From the NCBI RefSeq assembly GCF_030817275.1, contig NZ_JAUSZD010000002.1:3348001-3412000 (forward strand): a stretch of DNA of 64,000 bases, given 5' to 3'. Position 1 is the first letter of the stretch, and every line of letters begins with the position of its first letter. This DNA comes from Paenibacillus sp. V4I7 (GTDB taxonomy: Bacteria; Bacillota; Bacilli; Paenibacillales; NBRC-103111). Below, in pieces: positions 7,905 to 15,062 of the stretch. A program made the position numbers and the translations under genes. Under the pieces are notes generated by a model. It was given only the letters and a program-made list of their open reading frames with translations. It had not been told where the DNA came from and did no database searches.

Positions 7905-8378
7905 TTAATCGATTTCAATCGTTCTCGTCTGCGTCGATTTCGAAGGTCCGGCAGGATCTGCATTTTGCTGCAAAGCTTTGGCCACTTTCAACGAGAGATG
8001 AATGAATTGCTGAAGCTCCTCGGCAGTTAGAGCACGTTCAATACGCCCAAACATGACATTCATCGTACCTAGCGCCTCTTCAGCTATCAGTTCTCCGTCT
8101 TCCGTCAATCGATTAACAATGATTCGCTGGTCTTGCTGCGATTTCTCTCTATAGATATAGCCTTTTCGCACAAGCCGCTTGGCAATACTGGTCGCCGTAC
8201 TAAGAGGCGCACCCAAGTGTTCAGCCATTTGGGACATCGTCAGCTGCCCATGAAATTTCAGCAACAGCAATGTGGAAAAATCAGAATTCGTGAGCTGCAA
8301 TTCCAGGTAGGTAGTATCAGGAAACATACTGAGTGGTCGAAGACCATTTTTGAAAATAAGCTCAAACAGCTGCTGCAT
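7905..8378 (-). CDS. MarR-family transcriptional regulator
   Basis: A 157-residue winged-helix regulator. The DNA-binding core runs from NSDFSTLLLLKFHGQLTMSQMAEHLG through LSTATSIAKRLVRKGYIYREKSQQDQR to INRLT-like wing residues IIVNRLTEDG. Terminal helices form the dimer. ATG 8378 has AAGAAAGGA six bases upstream. The gene precedes the arsA-like operon in the same direction and both have the same palindrome upstream, so autoregulation and control of arsA are likely. Inducer unknown. Confidence 0.88.
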   Translation of the reverse strand: MQQLFELIFKNGLRPLSMFPDTTYLELQLTNSDFSTLLLLKFHGQLTMSQMAEHLGAPLSTATSIAKRLVRKGYIYREKSQQDQRIIVNRLTEDGELIAEEALGTMNVMFGRIERALTAEELQQFIHLSLKVAKALQQNADPAGPSKSTQTRTIEID

Positions 8379-8405
8379 GAACATTCCTTTCTTCTTTCCA
8401 TAAAC

Positions 8406-8417
8406 TACGATATCGTA
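8406..8417 (-). promoter_or_regulatory. Palindrome TACGATATCGTA in the marR leader
   Basis: Perfect 12-bp palindrome between the predicted start of transcription and the marR ribosome site; second copy of the TACG-N4-CGTA operator. Confidence 0.6.
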
Positions 8418-8433
8418 ATTAATTCCTACTCTT

Positions 8434-8462
8434 AAATTACTACGTAATCGTAGCAATGTCAA
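8434..8462 (-). promoter_or_regulatory. marR promoter with operator in the spacer
   Basis: Minus-strand -35 TTGACA (8462-8457) and -10 TAATTT (8439-8434) are separated by 17 bp. The spacer holds CTACG-TAAT-CGTAG (8440-8453), so a bound MarR dimer would block RNA polymerase. This is a textbook autorepression layout. Confidence 0.65.
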
Positions 8463-8594
8463 CTGTGTAATTCATCATTTAATCGGAATTGAATTCAGGA
8501 AAATAAGGATAAATACGCTTGGAATCATCTCATTACTCTTCCAACAAAGTTTTTTCTTATGTTTGACATACTCGGCATAATACATACTAAAAAA

Positions 8595-8629
8595 AACCAC
8601 TTAATTCCTGTTAAAGAAATTAAGCGGTT
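8595..8629 (-). terminator. Terminator of the RidA gene
   Basis: Minus-strand AACCGCTTAATT pairs with AATTAAGTGGTT (one G-T pair) and is followed by seven or more T, about 100 bp after the RidA stop. Confidence 0.7.
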
Positions 8630-8727
8630 CCTGATTTTATTTATATCTTCTCTTATCTGTTTTCCTAGCTTTCCTAAGAAAGTTAATTAACAGTTATTAT
8701 AACTGCACGATTCCAAAAATCAATGCA

Positions 8728-9102
8728 TTATTCAATCACAGCTATTGCATCAATCTGAACCATAAAACCCATATTTGCTGGCCCTATTGTTCGAGCTGGA
8801 TATGGTTTTGAGAAGTACTCTTTGTAAATCAAATTAAATTCATCGAAGCCTGCTCCTTCTCCAAGGAAGACAGTTACTTTTACCACATCTTTCAATGCAG
8901 CACCTGATTCTTCTAAAATTGCTTTAAGGTTTTCTAATGCCCTTCTCGCTTGTTCTTCTAAAGTATTTCCTACTAATCTACCTGTTTCGGGATCAAAAGG
9001 TCCTTGTCCAGCAACGTAAACCGTATTACCTACTTTAATTGCTTGAGAATATGGCATTCCCTCTGGGTTTTGTGCTTTCGATGTAAAAATAACTTCTTTC
9101 AT
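8728..9102 (-). CDS. RidA/YjgF family enamine/imine deaminase
   Basis: A 124-residue RidA-family protein: YSQAIKVGNTVYVAGQGPFDPETG, the helix LEEQARRALENLKAILEESG, VVKVTVFL and the substrate-binding arginine in PARTIG (R104). Active members hydrolyse 2-aminoacrylate-type enamines formed by PLP enzymes. The gene is monocistronic with GGAGGT before the ATG and a terminator after it. Confidence 0.88.
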   Translation of the reverse strand: MKEVIFTSKAQNPEGMPYSQAIKVGNTVYVAGQGPFDPETGRLVGNTLEEQARRALENLKAILEESGAALKDVVKVTVFLGEGAGFDEFNLIYKEYFSKPYPARTIGPANMGFMVQIDAIAVIE

Positions 9103-9213
9103 GGTATACCTCCAGTTTCGTATTTCAGAACAAGGATCTTATGTGATTCGCCGCGGAGCACAAGTGTTATAGGATTTAGGATGCAGCTGCCATCTTCTTA
9201 TTTAACTCATCAG

Positions 9214-9894
9214 TTATGGTTTGATAGCTTTCCATATATATTTGTATTCTCTAACACCTATATTGCCATTAATTATATGTTCTTTGACCTTTTGTTGAAG
9301 CTCGTTGCTCATTGTTGGAGTTGTATAATCCGGGTTACCTGGTGTGTCTGTTAAAAACTTAGCGAATTCCCTCTCGTTGGGAAAATAATAGATGGCGTCC
9401 TGAAATTCTTCAATCTCAATATTTATAAATCCATTAGCGAGTAATCGCTCTTTTACTTTCTCTAGCGCACCGGAATGGATACCGAATATGGTGCCTTTGC
9501 TTGTTAAGATTCTGCTATGATTTAGTATTGAAGTTGGGCCTCTTCTATTGTAAATCAGATTAAATTGATCATTATTAAAAGGCAGTTCCCCCTTGGTTGA
9601 ACAATAAACAAATTTAACGTTATCGTAATTAGCCTCCTCTAAACTAGATTTAGCAATGTTTATCATTTCTAATGAGTTGTCAAAGCCAGTAATATCAGTT
9701 CCCATTCTCCCCATCTTCTTAGTAAATTCCCCGTGACCGCATCCTGCATCTAAGACGGACATAAACTCTGGCAACATGCTAGTTAATCTCTGTTCAAAAA
9801 TCTCTTCGGCTGAAACTCCTACAACTGTATATATGGCAGTGCTTTTATACCCACCATTTTTCCTGGCGATCATGTCATACCACTCAATTCCCAT
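9214..9894 (-). CDS. Class I SAM-dependent methyltransferase
   Basis: A 226-residue protein with the SAM-binding motif VLDAGCGHGEFTKK (about 47-60), the acidic residue at the end of strand 2 in ITGFDNS, and LPFNNDQFNLIYN in place of motif II. The N-terminus WYDMIARKNGGYKS is typical of small-molecule methyltransferases of the Methyltransf_11/25 kind. Substrate unknown. ATG 9894 has GGAGGT. It stands alone, AT-richer than the NmrA/GNAT region downstream. Confidence 0.8.
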   Translation of the reverse strand: MGIEWYDMIARKNGGYKSTAIYTVVGVSAEEIFEQRLTSMLPEFMSVLDAGCGHGEFTKKMGRMGTDITGFDNSLEMINIAKSSLEEANYDNVKFVYCSTKGELPFNNDQFNLIYNRRGPTSILNHSRILTSKGTIFGIHSGALEKVKERLLANGFINIEIEEFQDAIYYFPNEREFAKFLTDTPGNPDYTTPTMSNELQQKVKEHIINGNIGVREYKYIWKAIKP

Positions 9895-9953
9895 GCATGT
9901 ACCTCCATCCTCAAGACCGAATAATTACTTTATCTTTCAGCCACCTTTAGACA

Positions 9954-9982
9954 AATTCAATAAATCCCAAAAAATCCCTGCA
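9954..9982. repeat. 29-bp dispersed repeat, copy 1
   Basis: Starts AATTCAATAAATCCC and ends ATCCCTGCA. It matches 42675-42703 in the same orientation with a single mismatch. The flanks differ. It lies between the methyltransferase gene and the HemD-like gene. Confidence 0.6.
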
Positions 9983-10092
9983 TTTCTCATAACTTGTGCT
10001 CATGCCGCTTTCTATCGCTACAAAATAGCAGCTCATGCCGGCTTATCTAATATTTATCATATAATAAAGGCGTTTGGTCCGAATCAAAGTAA

Positions 10093-10899
10093 CTATTGAT
10101 TCTCATAATACTTGACTAATTCAATAACCATAGCCCCCATCCGTTCGTTTTCAGGAACGATGACGTGGTCCAATCCTTCTTCTCTCAATGCCTCTTCCGT
10201 TACTTTGCCGACCGCTACTGCATTCACTCGAGTCTTGAACGATTCTCGAACGATCTCATCGATGCCTTGACGTTTCGCATATGCAAACAGATATCGCACC
10301 TGCACCGCGGTAGTAAAACAAACAGCGTCTATCGAATTCGTTGAGAGCTCATGACACAATGTATCCAAAGTGGATGATTCCGGTTCTACATGCCGATAAG
10401 GCAGCAGTTGAATAACATTCGCCCCCCGATTCTCTAAGAATTGGATCAAATTGGGCTGAGGTTCACCATGTAACTGGACAACTACTGTTTTGCCCGCGAA
10501 ATCGCAAAGGTCCATACTTCGAATTAAACCTAGTGTCGTTCCATCTTCATCGACAATTTCAGGTTTTATATCCAATTTCTTAAGATGTGCATACGTCTTA
10601 TATCCACGTGCTGCTACCTTCGCTTCTTTCATTTTTTGAATCAAAGTTGAATGAATTCCTAACCGTTCTGCAGCACCCAGCAGTCTATCTGTTCCAGTGC
10701 CTGTCGTAAGAACAAACCAATCCATCTTATTATTCACGCAAAATAATAATTCTTGTTCAATTGCCGACTCATCAAAATGTAAAAGGCCTTGCAAAGGACG
10801 AATGACAGGTATACCTCCCTGCTTCTCAATTAATAGACTCATTTCCTCTGTTTTTCTAGAACCCGCAATGACGATTTTCTTGTTGTTCAGCTTTTTCAT
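10093..10899 (-). CDS. Uroporphyrinogen-III synthase family protein (HemD-like)
   Basis: A 268-residue two-domain protein of the HemD fold. It starts IVIAGSRKTEEMSLLIEKQGG, has WFVLTTGTGTDRLL, then the second domain VQLHGEPQPNLIQFLENRGANV with DAVCFTTAVQVRYLF, and ends with VAVGKVTEEALREEGL. The true enzyme closes hydroxymethylbilane to uroporphyrinogen III. No other hem gene is nearby, and Paenibacillus relatives often carry an extra stand-alone copy, so this may be a paralogue rather than the main HemD. Ribosome site GGGGGAT is somewhat distant from the ATG. Confidence 0.8.
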   Translation of the reverse strand: MKKLNNKKIVIAGSRKTEEMSLLIEKQGGIPVIRPLQGLLHFDESAIEQELLFCVNNKMDWFVLTTGTGTDRLLGAAERLGIHSTLIQKMKEAKVAARGYKTYAHLKKLDIKPEIVDEDGTTLGLIRSMDLCDFAGKTVVVQLHGEPQPNLIQFLENRGANVIQLLPYRHVEPESSTLDTLCHELSTNSIDAVCFTTAVQVRYLFAYAKRQGIDEIVRESFKTRVNAVAVGKVTEEALREEGLDHVIVPENERMGAMVIELVKYYENQ

Positions 10900-10960
10900 T
10901 TTCTATAAATCCCCCTCTGAATGCCGTCCCTTTAATAGTACTTGTTTTCAAGTAATTTTA

Positions 10961-11003
10961 AAATGACCACGCTTCGCATTGTGCAGCGAAGGCGTGGTCA
11001 TTT
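10961..11003 (-). terminator. Strong terminator after the 72-aa membrane protein gene
   Basis: Arms AAATGACCACGC and GCGTGGTCATTT plus an inner TTCGC/GCGAA pair form a long stem. T-rich sequence follows on both sides, so it may act in both directions. Confidence 0.75.
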
Positions 11004-11222
11004 TTACCCGATCGAATAACGAATATACGCTAGCAAGGCTAACAATCCTGCAGCAATTGAAATCACATAGAAAGATGTAAGCCGAACCCATTTTACCTCT
11101 GTTTTTTGGAAATAGGATTGATCGCCTTCACGATTCTTACGAGAAAAACCAATCATAAAGGTAACGACTAGACCAAATAATAATATGATTGAAAATATCC
11201 CATAATAGAAATACATATTCAT
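11004..11222 (-). CDS. Small two-span membrane protein, unknown function
   Basis: A 72-residue protein starting at ATG 11222, which has AAGGTGG upstream; longer upstream starts lack a ribosome site. Hydrophobic segments YGIFSIILLFGLVVTFMIGF and FYVISIAAGLLALLAYI flank a short polar loop with QKTEVKW. No family recognised. Confidence 0.55.
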   Translation of the reverse strand: MNMYFYYGIFSIILLFGLVVTFMIGFSRKNREGDQSYFQKTEVKWVRLTSFYVISIAAGLLALLAYIRYSIG

Positions 11223-11356
11223 ATAATAACCACCTTTTCTTTGTAAAATTGGGCCTTCGGTGAAATTATATAGGAACTTGATCCGAAATTCATCAACCAC
11301 TTTCGCGCTATTTATACCATCCAATTAGAAGTTCAACCATCCGTTTTCAATCAAAA

Positions 11357-11376
11357 AGAACTCCTTCCGGAGTTCT
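11357..11376 (-). terminator. Terminator of the solute-binding protein gene
   Basis: AGAACTCC, loop GGAA, GGAGTTCT, then TTTT on the minus strand, 33 bp after the stop at 11409. Confidence 0.75.
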
Positions 11377-11408
11377 ATTCGGCGGTGAATTAATGGATGA
11401 TACATAAC

Positions 11409-12959
11409 TTATTTCAATCCTTTTTCTTTAAGAAACGCTTGCCATTGTTTCGTAGTTTCAACTTCAATCTTGTCTTGGCCAGCAGCTTTTAACTTGTCAA
11501 TGTATTTAGGCAGTATGTCGTTGGGATCCACCGCCCCTGTTTCAAGAGCGACTTGGAACTCGTTGTTCACAGCAGTAGTATTCGCTTCCTCTGATTTAAT
11601 TGAATCCTTATTAACACCAAATCCATAAGAAGCAGGAACCATCGCGCTATCATTTAGTTTGATTGTTTTCTCCCATACGTCAGGTGTTTGTTTCCCTTTC
11701 AAGTAAGCATTGAATTGATTGCCAAATACCCAGTCAACATTAGGAGCGTAGCCGGAATCTTTAATGGGTTCAATATATTTATCATCCTTTTTGATGTAGT
11801 GCTTACCTTCAATCCCGTTTGCAATCAGATTATATAACATTTTGTCTGTATTGAGAAGATTGATTAACATAAGCGCTCGTTCCGGATTTTTGGATGTTTT
11901 ACTTATTACTTGCATAGCGCTAGCAATTCCGGTAAAGTACGAATCCGAAATTGGCACGTAGACAACCTCGTTCCCTCCGTTGTTGTTCATTTCATCGGCT
12001 TCACCGCCGGGTTTCGTTGTAAACTCAATACCAACCGCAACTTTGCCTTTCTTCTTCAGATCCGTAATATTTTTGAGAAGAGGAGCATCCTCGTTGATAT
12101 AACCTGCCTGGTACCATTTGTGCATAGTAGTGTAGTATTCTTTCTTATTCTGAAGTTGTTCGATTTTAGTCAAGCTTTTATAGTCTTTATCATCCTTTTT
12201 GAAAACCACAGCAAGACCGTCCGCCCCTACTAAACCTGGGTCCGTATAAAGTCCCCATGAGTTCTGTGCCATTCCAAAAGGTATGACGTCCTTCTCGTTT
12301 TCCTTCAAGGTTTTTAAGAACGGCTCTATGTCCTTATAGGTTTTGATCGAGTTGATATCCAATTTGTATTTGTCGACGTACTGTTTTTGAATCACAAGAC
12401 TTTTCGTCTTGGCTGCGATTTGGTAAACCGGGAACCCGTATACTTTGCCGTCGGCCGCTTTCATATCCGGCCAGAATTTATCTGGTATGTTTTTACGAGC
12501 TTCAGGCGCAAATTTATTGATCATATCATCCGTTATTTCCAGAAGGGCACCTTTATCGATGTTCGGCTGATAACCTAATAGCCAATATTTCGAACCCCAT
12601 GCGAGGTCGAATGCTTCCCCGGAAGCCATGATCGTATTCAATTTAGGATCGTATTCATCAAATGAGAGCGGCTTTAAATCTACCGTTGCATTTATTTTGC
12701 TTTTTAAATATTTATTGATTTCATCATTAACCAGCTGTTGATCTTTTCCCGGAGGATTGCTTGGGTAATAAAAAGTGAGCTTTACATCGGGTAGTTTGCT
12801 TGTTGTCGGAGTTACAGCCGGTGCTGCAGATTCGGTTGGTGAAGCGTTTGGTGTCGTAGATTCAATTACCGTATTGGTCTTTGTACAACCGATGACAAGA
12901 CTGAAACAAAGGAGGAAAAAAGCAAGCAGTGTTTGTTTTGATTTTCTACCATTTTTCAA
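11409..12959 (-). CDS. Extracellular solute-binding lipoprotein (LipO/YtcQ type, DUF3502)
   Basis: A 516-residue lipoprotein. The TTG at 12959 is preferred because GGAGGTG stands six bases before it and it gives a clean signal peptide ending in the lipobox VIGC; an ATG five codons earlier has a poorer site. Two clusters of Thr/Pro/Ser follow. The body begins LTFYYPSNPPGKDQQLVNDEI, and the last ~140 residues (from NVDWVFGNQF) resemble the DUF3502 region of large oligosaccharide-binding proteins. It is the third gene after two LplB/LplC-type permeases and is expected to deliver oligosaccharides to them. Confidence 0.9.
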   Translation of the reverse strand: MKNGRKSKQTLLAFFLLCFSLVIGCTKTNTVIESTTPNASPTESAAPAVTPTTSKLPDVKLTFYYPSNPPGKDQQLVNDEINKYLKSKINATVDLKPLSFDEYDPKLNTIMASGEAFDLAWGSKYWLLGYQPNIDKGALLEITDDMINKFAPEARKNIPDKFWPDMKAADGKVYGFPVYQIAAKTKSLVIQKQYVDKYKLDINSIKTYKDIEPFLKTLKENEKDVIPFGMAQNSWGLYTDPGLVGADGLAVVFKKDDKDYKSLTKIEQLQNKKEYYTTMHKWYQAGYINEDAPLLKNITDLKKKGKVAVGIEFTTKPGGEADEMNNNGGNEVVYVPISDSYFTGIASAMQVISKTSKNPERALMLINLLNTDKMLYNLIANGIEGKHYIKKDDKYIEPIKDSGYAPNVDWVFGNQFNAYLKGKQTPDVWEKTIKLNDSAMVPASYGFGVNKDSIKSEEANTTAVNNEFQVALETGAVDPNDILPKYIDKLKAAGQDKIEVETTKQWQAFLKEKGLK

Positions 12960-13033
12960 AATAGACACCTCCATTTTTGTGTACCCCAGGAAAGTAACAG
13001 ACGGTGAACCTTACTTACCTTTCACCTCCTCTC

Positions 13034-13924
13034 CTAACTCTTTAAAGATCCCACCGTGATCCCTTTCACAAAATACTTTTGGAAGAACGGAAAGATGATC
13101 AGCATGGGACCGCCCGCCAGAATAGCCATTGCCATCCTCACCGATAAAGTCGGGAAGTTCGTGAATTGTAACTTGCTTGCCGCCTCAGCTAACGGAGAGT
13201 TTGCTAAAAACTCAATTTGAGATAAGATTCTTACCAGCAGCAGCTGAAGAGGGACATACTTTTCATTGTCGATGAACAACAAGGCATTAAACCAATCATT
13301 CCAATAAGCAAAAGAAATGAATAATCCGAGTGTCGCGAGCGCTGGCGTTGAAAGCGGCAAGACGATGCGAAAGAAAATACGGAGCTCACCAGAACCGTCA
13401 ATTTTAGCGGACTCAATGATTTCAATCGAAATTTTATCCAAATAGCCTTTCATGATCATGATGTTAAAAGGATTCAGCATCAAGGGAATAATTAATGCCA
13501 TTAAGGTATTTTTCAAATGTAGATATTGGGTCATCAAGATATAAAAAGGGATAATTCCCCCATTAAAAAGCATTGTAAAAAAAATATAAAAAGTTAGAGG
13601 CCGATTATAGCGGAAATCCCTACGTGAGATAGGGTACGCCGACATTGCCGTCAATAGGAGTGAAAGGATCGTACCGATCACAGTGATCACAATCGTCACG
13701 CCATAACCCTTAAGTAGAAGTTCAGGCGTTTTCAATACAATCCGAAAGGCTTCCAAGCTCAGTTCTTTCGGAATAAAGCGATAGCCATTTTGAAGTAAGC
13801 TGTTTTCCGAAGTCACGGATACGGCAATCACCAGGAAGAAAGGCACCGCCATCAATAGACAAACGATGATGAAAAATCCGTTAATCACCCAATTCGATTG
13901 TTGATTTCTATTCGCTTTTTCCAT
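13034..13924 (-). CDS. ABC importer permease, LplC/YtcP type
   Basis: A 296-residue permease with about six spans. The EAA loop reads IESAKIDGSGELRIFFRIVLPLSTP; FNGGIIPFYILMTQYLHLKNT is typical of the LplC/YtcP branch. Start ATG 13924 has GGAGGAG; a longer frame upstream has no ribosome site and overlaps the preceding gene. Works with the LplB-type permease 13 bp upstream and the lipoprotein downstream; the ATPase is not encoded here. Confidence 0.92.
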   Translation of the reverse strand: MEKANRNQQSNWVINGFFIIVCLLMAVPFFLVIAVSVTSENSLLQNGYRFIPKELSLEAFRIVLKTPELLLKGYGVTIVITVIGTILSLLLTAMSAYPISRRDFRYNRPLTFYIFFTMLFNGGIIPFYILMTQYLHLKNTLMALIIPLMLNPFNIMIMKGYLDKISIEIIESAKIDGSGELRIFFRIVLPLSTPALATLGLFISFAYWNDWFNALLFIDNEKYVPLQLLLVRILSQIEFLANSPLAEAASKLQFTNFPTLSVRMAMAILAGGPMLIIFPFFQKYFVKGITVGSLKS

Positions 13925-13937
13925 AGTGCTCCTCCAT

Positions 13938-14882
13938 CTAAAATAACGCGTTATCTTTATCAACTCGGCGTACGATGAAATTTGCAGTTAGTATGGTTAT
14001 TAAACCAACCACGGATTGAAGGAATCCCACTGCTGCTCCGGAATTAATGTCACCCAGCTTTGAAAGTGCTCGATACACATAAGTGTCAATGATATCTGTC
14101 GTAGCCAAATTCGCGCCTACATTATTAGGTACAAAATAGTGCAGGCCGAAATCGCCTCTGAAGATATTACCAAGCCCTAATATAAACACAATGATAATTA
14201 AAGGTTTCAACAGCGGCAGCGTAATACGAGCCATCATCTGTATCCGTGAAGCTCCATCCAATTTTGCAGCTTCATAGTAATCACTATGGATACCTATTAT
14301 CCCGGCGTAATAAATTAAAGTCGAGAATCCGACCCCCTTCCATACAGCAACCAGTGGTAAAATAAACATCCATGGTGTCGACTCGAAGTACCATTTATGC
14401 GGCTCAAAGCCAAACCATTTAAATAAAACATTGAGATACCCGTTCTTATGATCCAAGAAGGCATACGTAATGTAACCAACAAGTACGAGCGATATGAAGT
14501 AAGGGAGAAACATGGTTGTCTGGTAAATCTTGACCAGTCGGCCGCTCACCTCGTTAAGTAGAAGCGCGAAGAGCAGAGCTACAATCGTTCCAAGTAGGAT
14601 ATAGGTGATGTTATATAATATCGTGTTTCGTATGATTCTCCAGGCATCTTGCGATTTAAATATAAATTCGAAATTTTTGAATCCTACCCATTGGCTGCCA
14701 AAAATGCCCTTATCATACCTGAAATATTTGAATGCTAATATTAAACCAACCATAGGCACATAGGCAATGATGAGTTCGAACAAAATACCAGGTGTCGCAA
14801 GCAGCAGCAGCTCCCGATTTTTACGTAGATGTAGAAATTCTTGGATGAACCATCGTTTCTTGACCTTGTGTGTTTTACTCAT
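13938..14882 (-). CDS. ABC importer permease, LplB/YtcO type
   Basis: A 314-residue permease with about six spans, cytoplasmic N-terminus RWFIQEFLHLRKNRELLLLATPG, and EAA loop YEAAKLDGASRIQMMARITLP. It is the first gene of a three-gene transporter operon (permease, permease, binding protein). ATG has AGGAGGGAGG. The membrane AraC-type regulator gene lies directly upstream in the same direction but is separated by a terminator. Confidence 0.92.
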   Translation of the reverse strand: MSKTHKVKKRWFIQEFLHLRKNRELLLLATPGILFELIIAYVPMVGLILAFKYFRYDKGIFGSQWVGFKNFEFIFKSQDAWRIIRNTILYNITYILLGTIVALLFALLLNEVSGRLVKIYQTTMFLPYFISLVLVGYITYAFLDHKNGYLNVLFKWFGFEPHKWYFESTPWMFILPLVAVWKGVGFSTLIYYAGIIGIHSDYYEAAKLDGASRIQMMARITLPLLKPLIIIVFILGLGNIFRGDFGLHYFVPNNVGANLATTDIIDTYVYRALSKLGDINSGAAVGFLQSVVGLITILTANFIVRRVDKDNALF

Positions 14883-15013
14883 CGCGATCCTCCCTCCTAA
14901 GGCTTATCATGGCAGATTTACATATGAACATATAGAATACGATGTTCGAAAAGTTGTACGATTCATGTGTAAAATGTTTGAATTCATGAACTTTTTACTT
15001 GGGAAGATGAAAA

Positions 15014-15054
15014 AACCGCCATCCGTTCACCTATTGGTGTAAGAAGTGGCGGTT
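15014..15054 (-). terminator. Terminator of the AraC-type regulator gene
   Basis: Minus-strand AACCGCCA and TGGCGGTT pair, with an inner TTACACC/GGTGAA hairpin, followed by TTTTTT. It separates the regulator gene from the permease operon. Confidence 0.75.
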
Positions 15055-15062
15055 CTGCATAA

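Noticed and set aside
9998..10040. 10-bp direct repeat GCTCATGCCG, copies 33 bp apart
   Set aside because: Short, single pair, not near a promoter; likely chance or a relic.
10931..11003. Possible riboswitch-like long hairpin between 10899 and 11004
   Set aside because: The stem followed by T is explained as the terminator of the small membrane protein gene.
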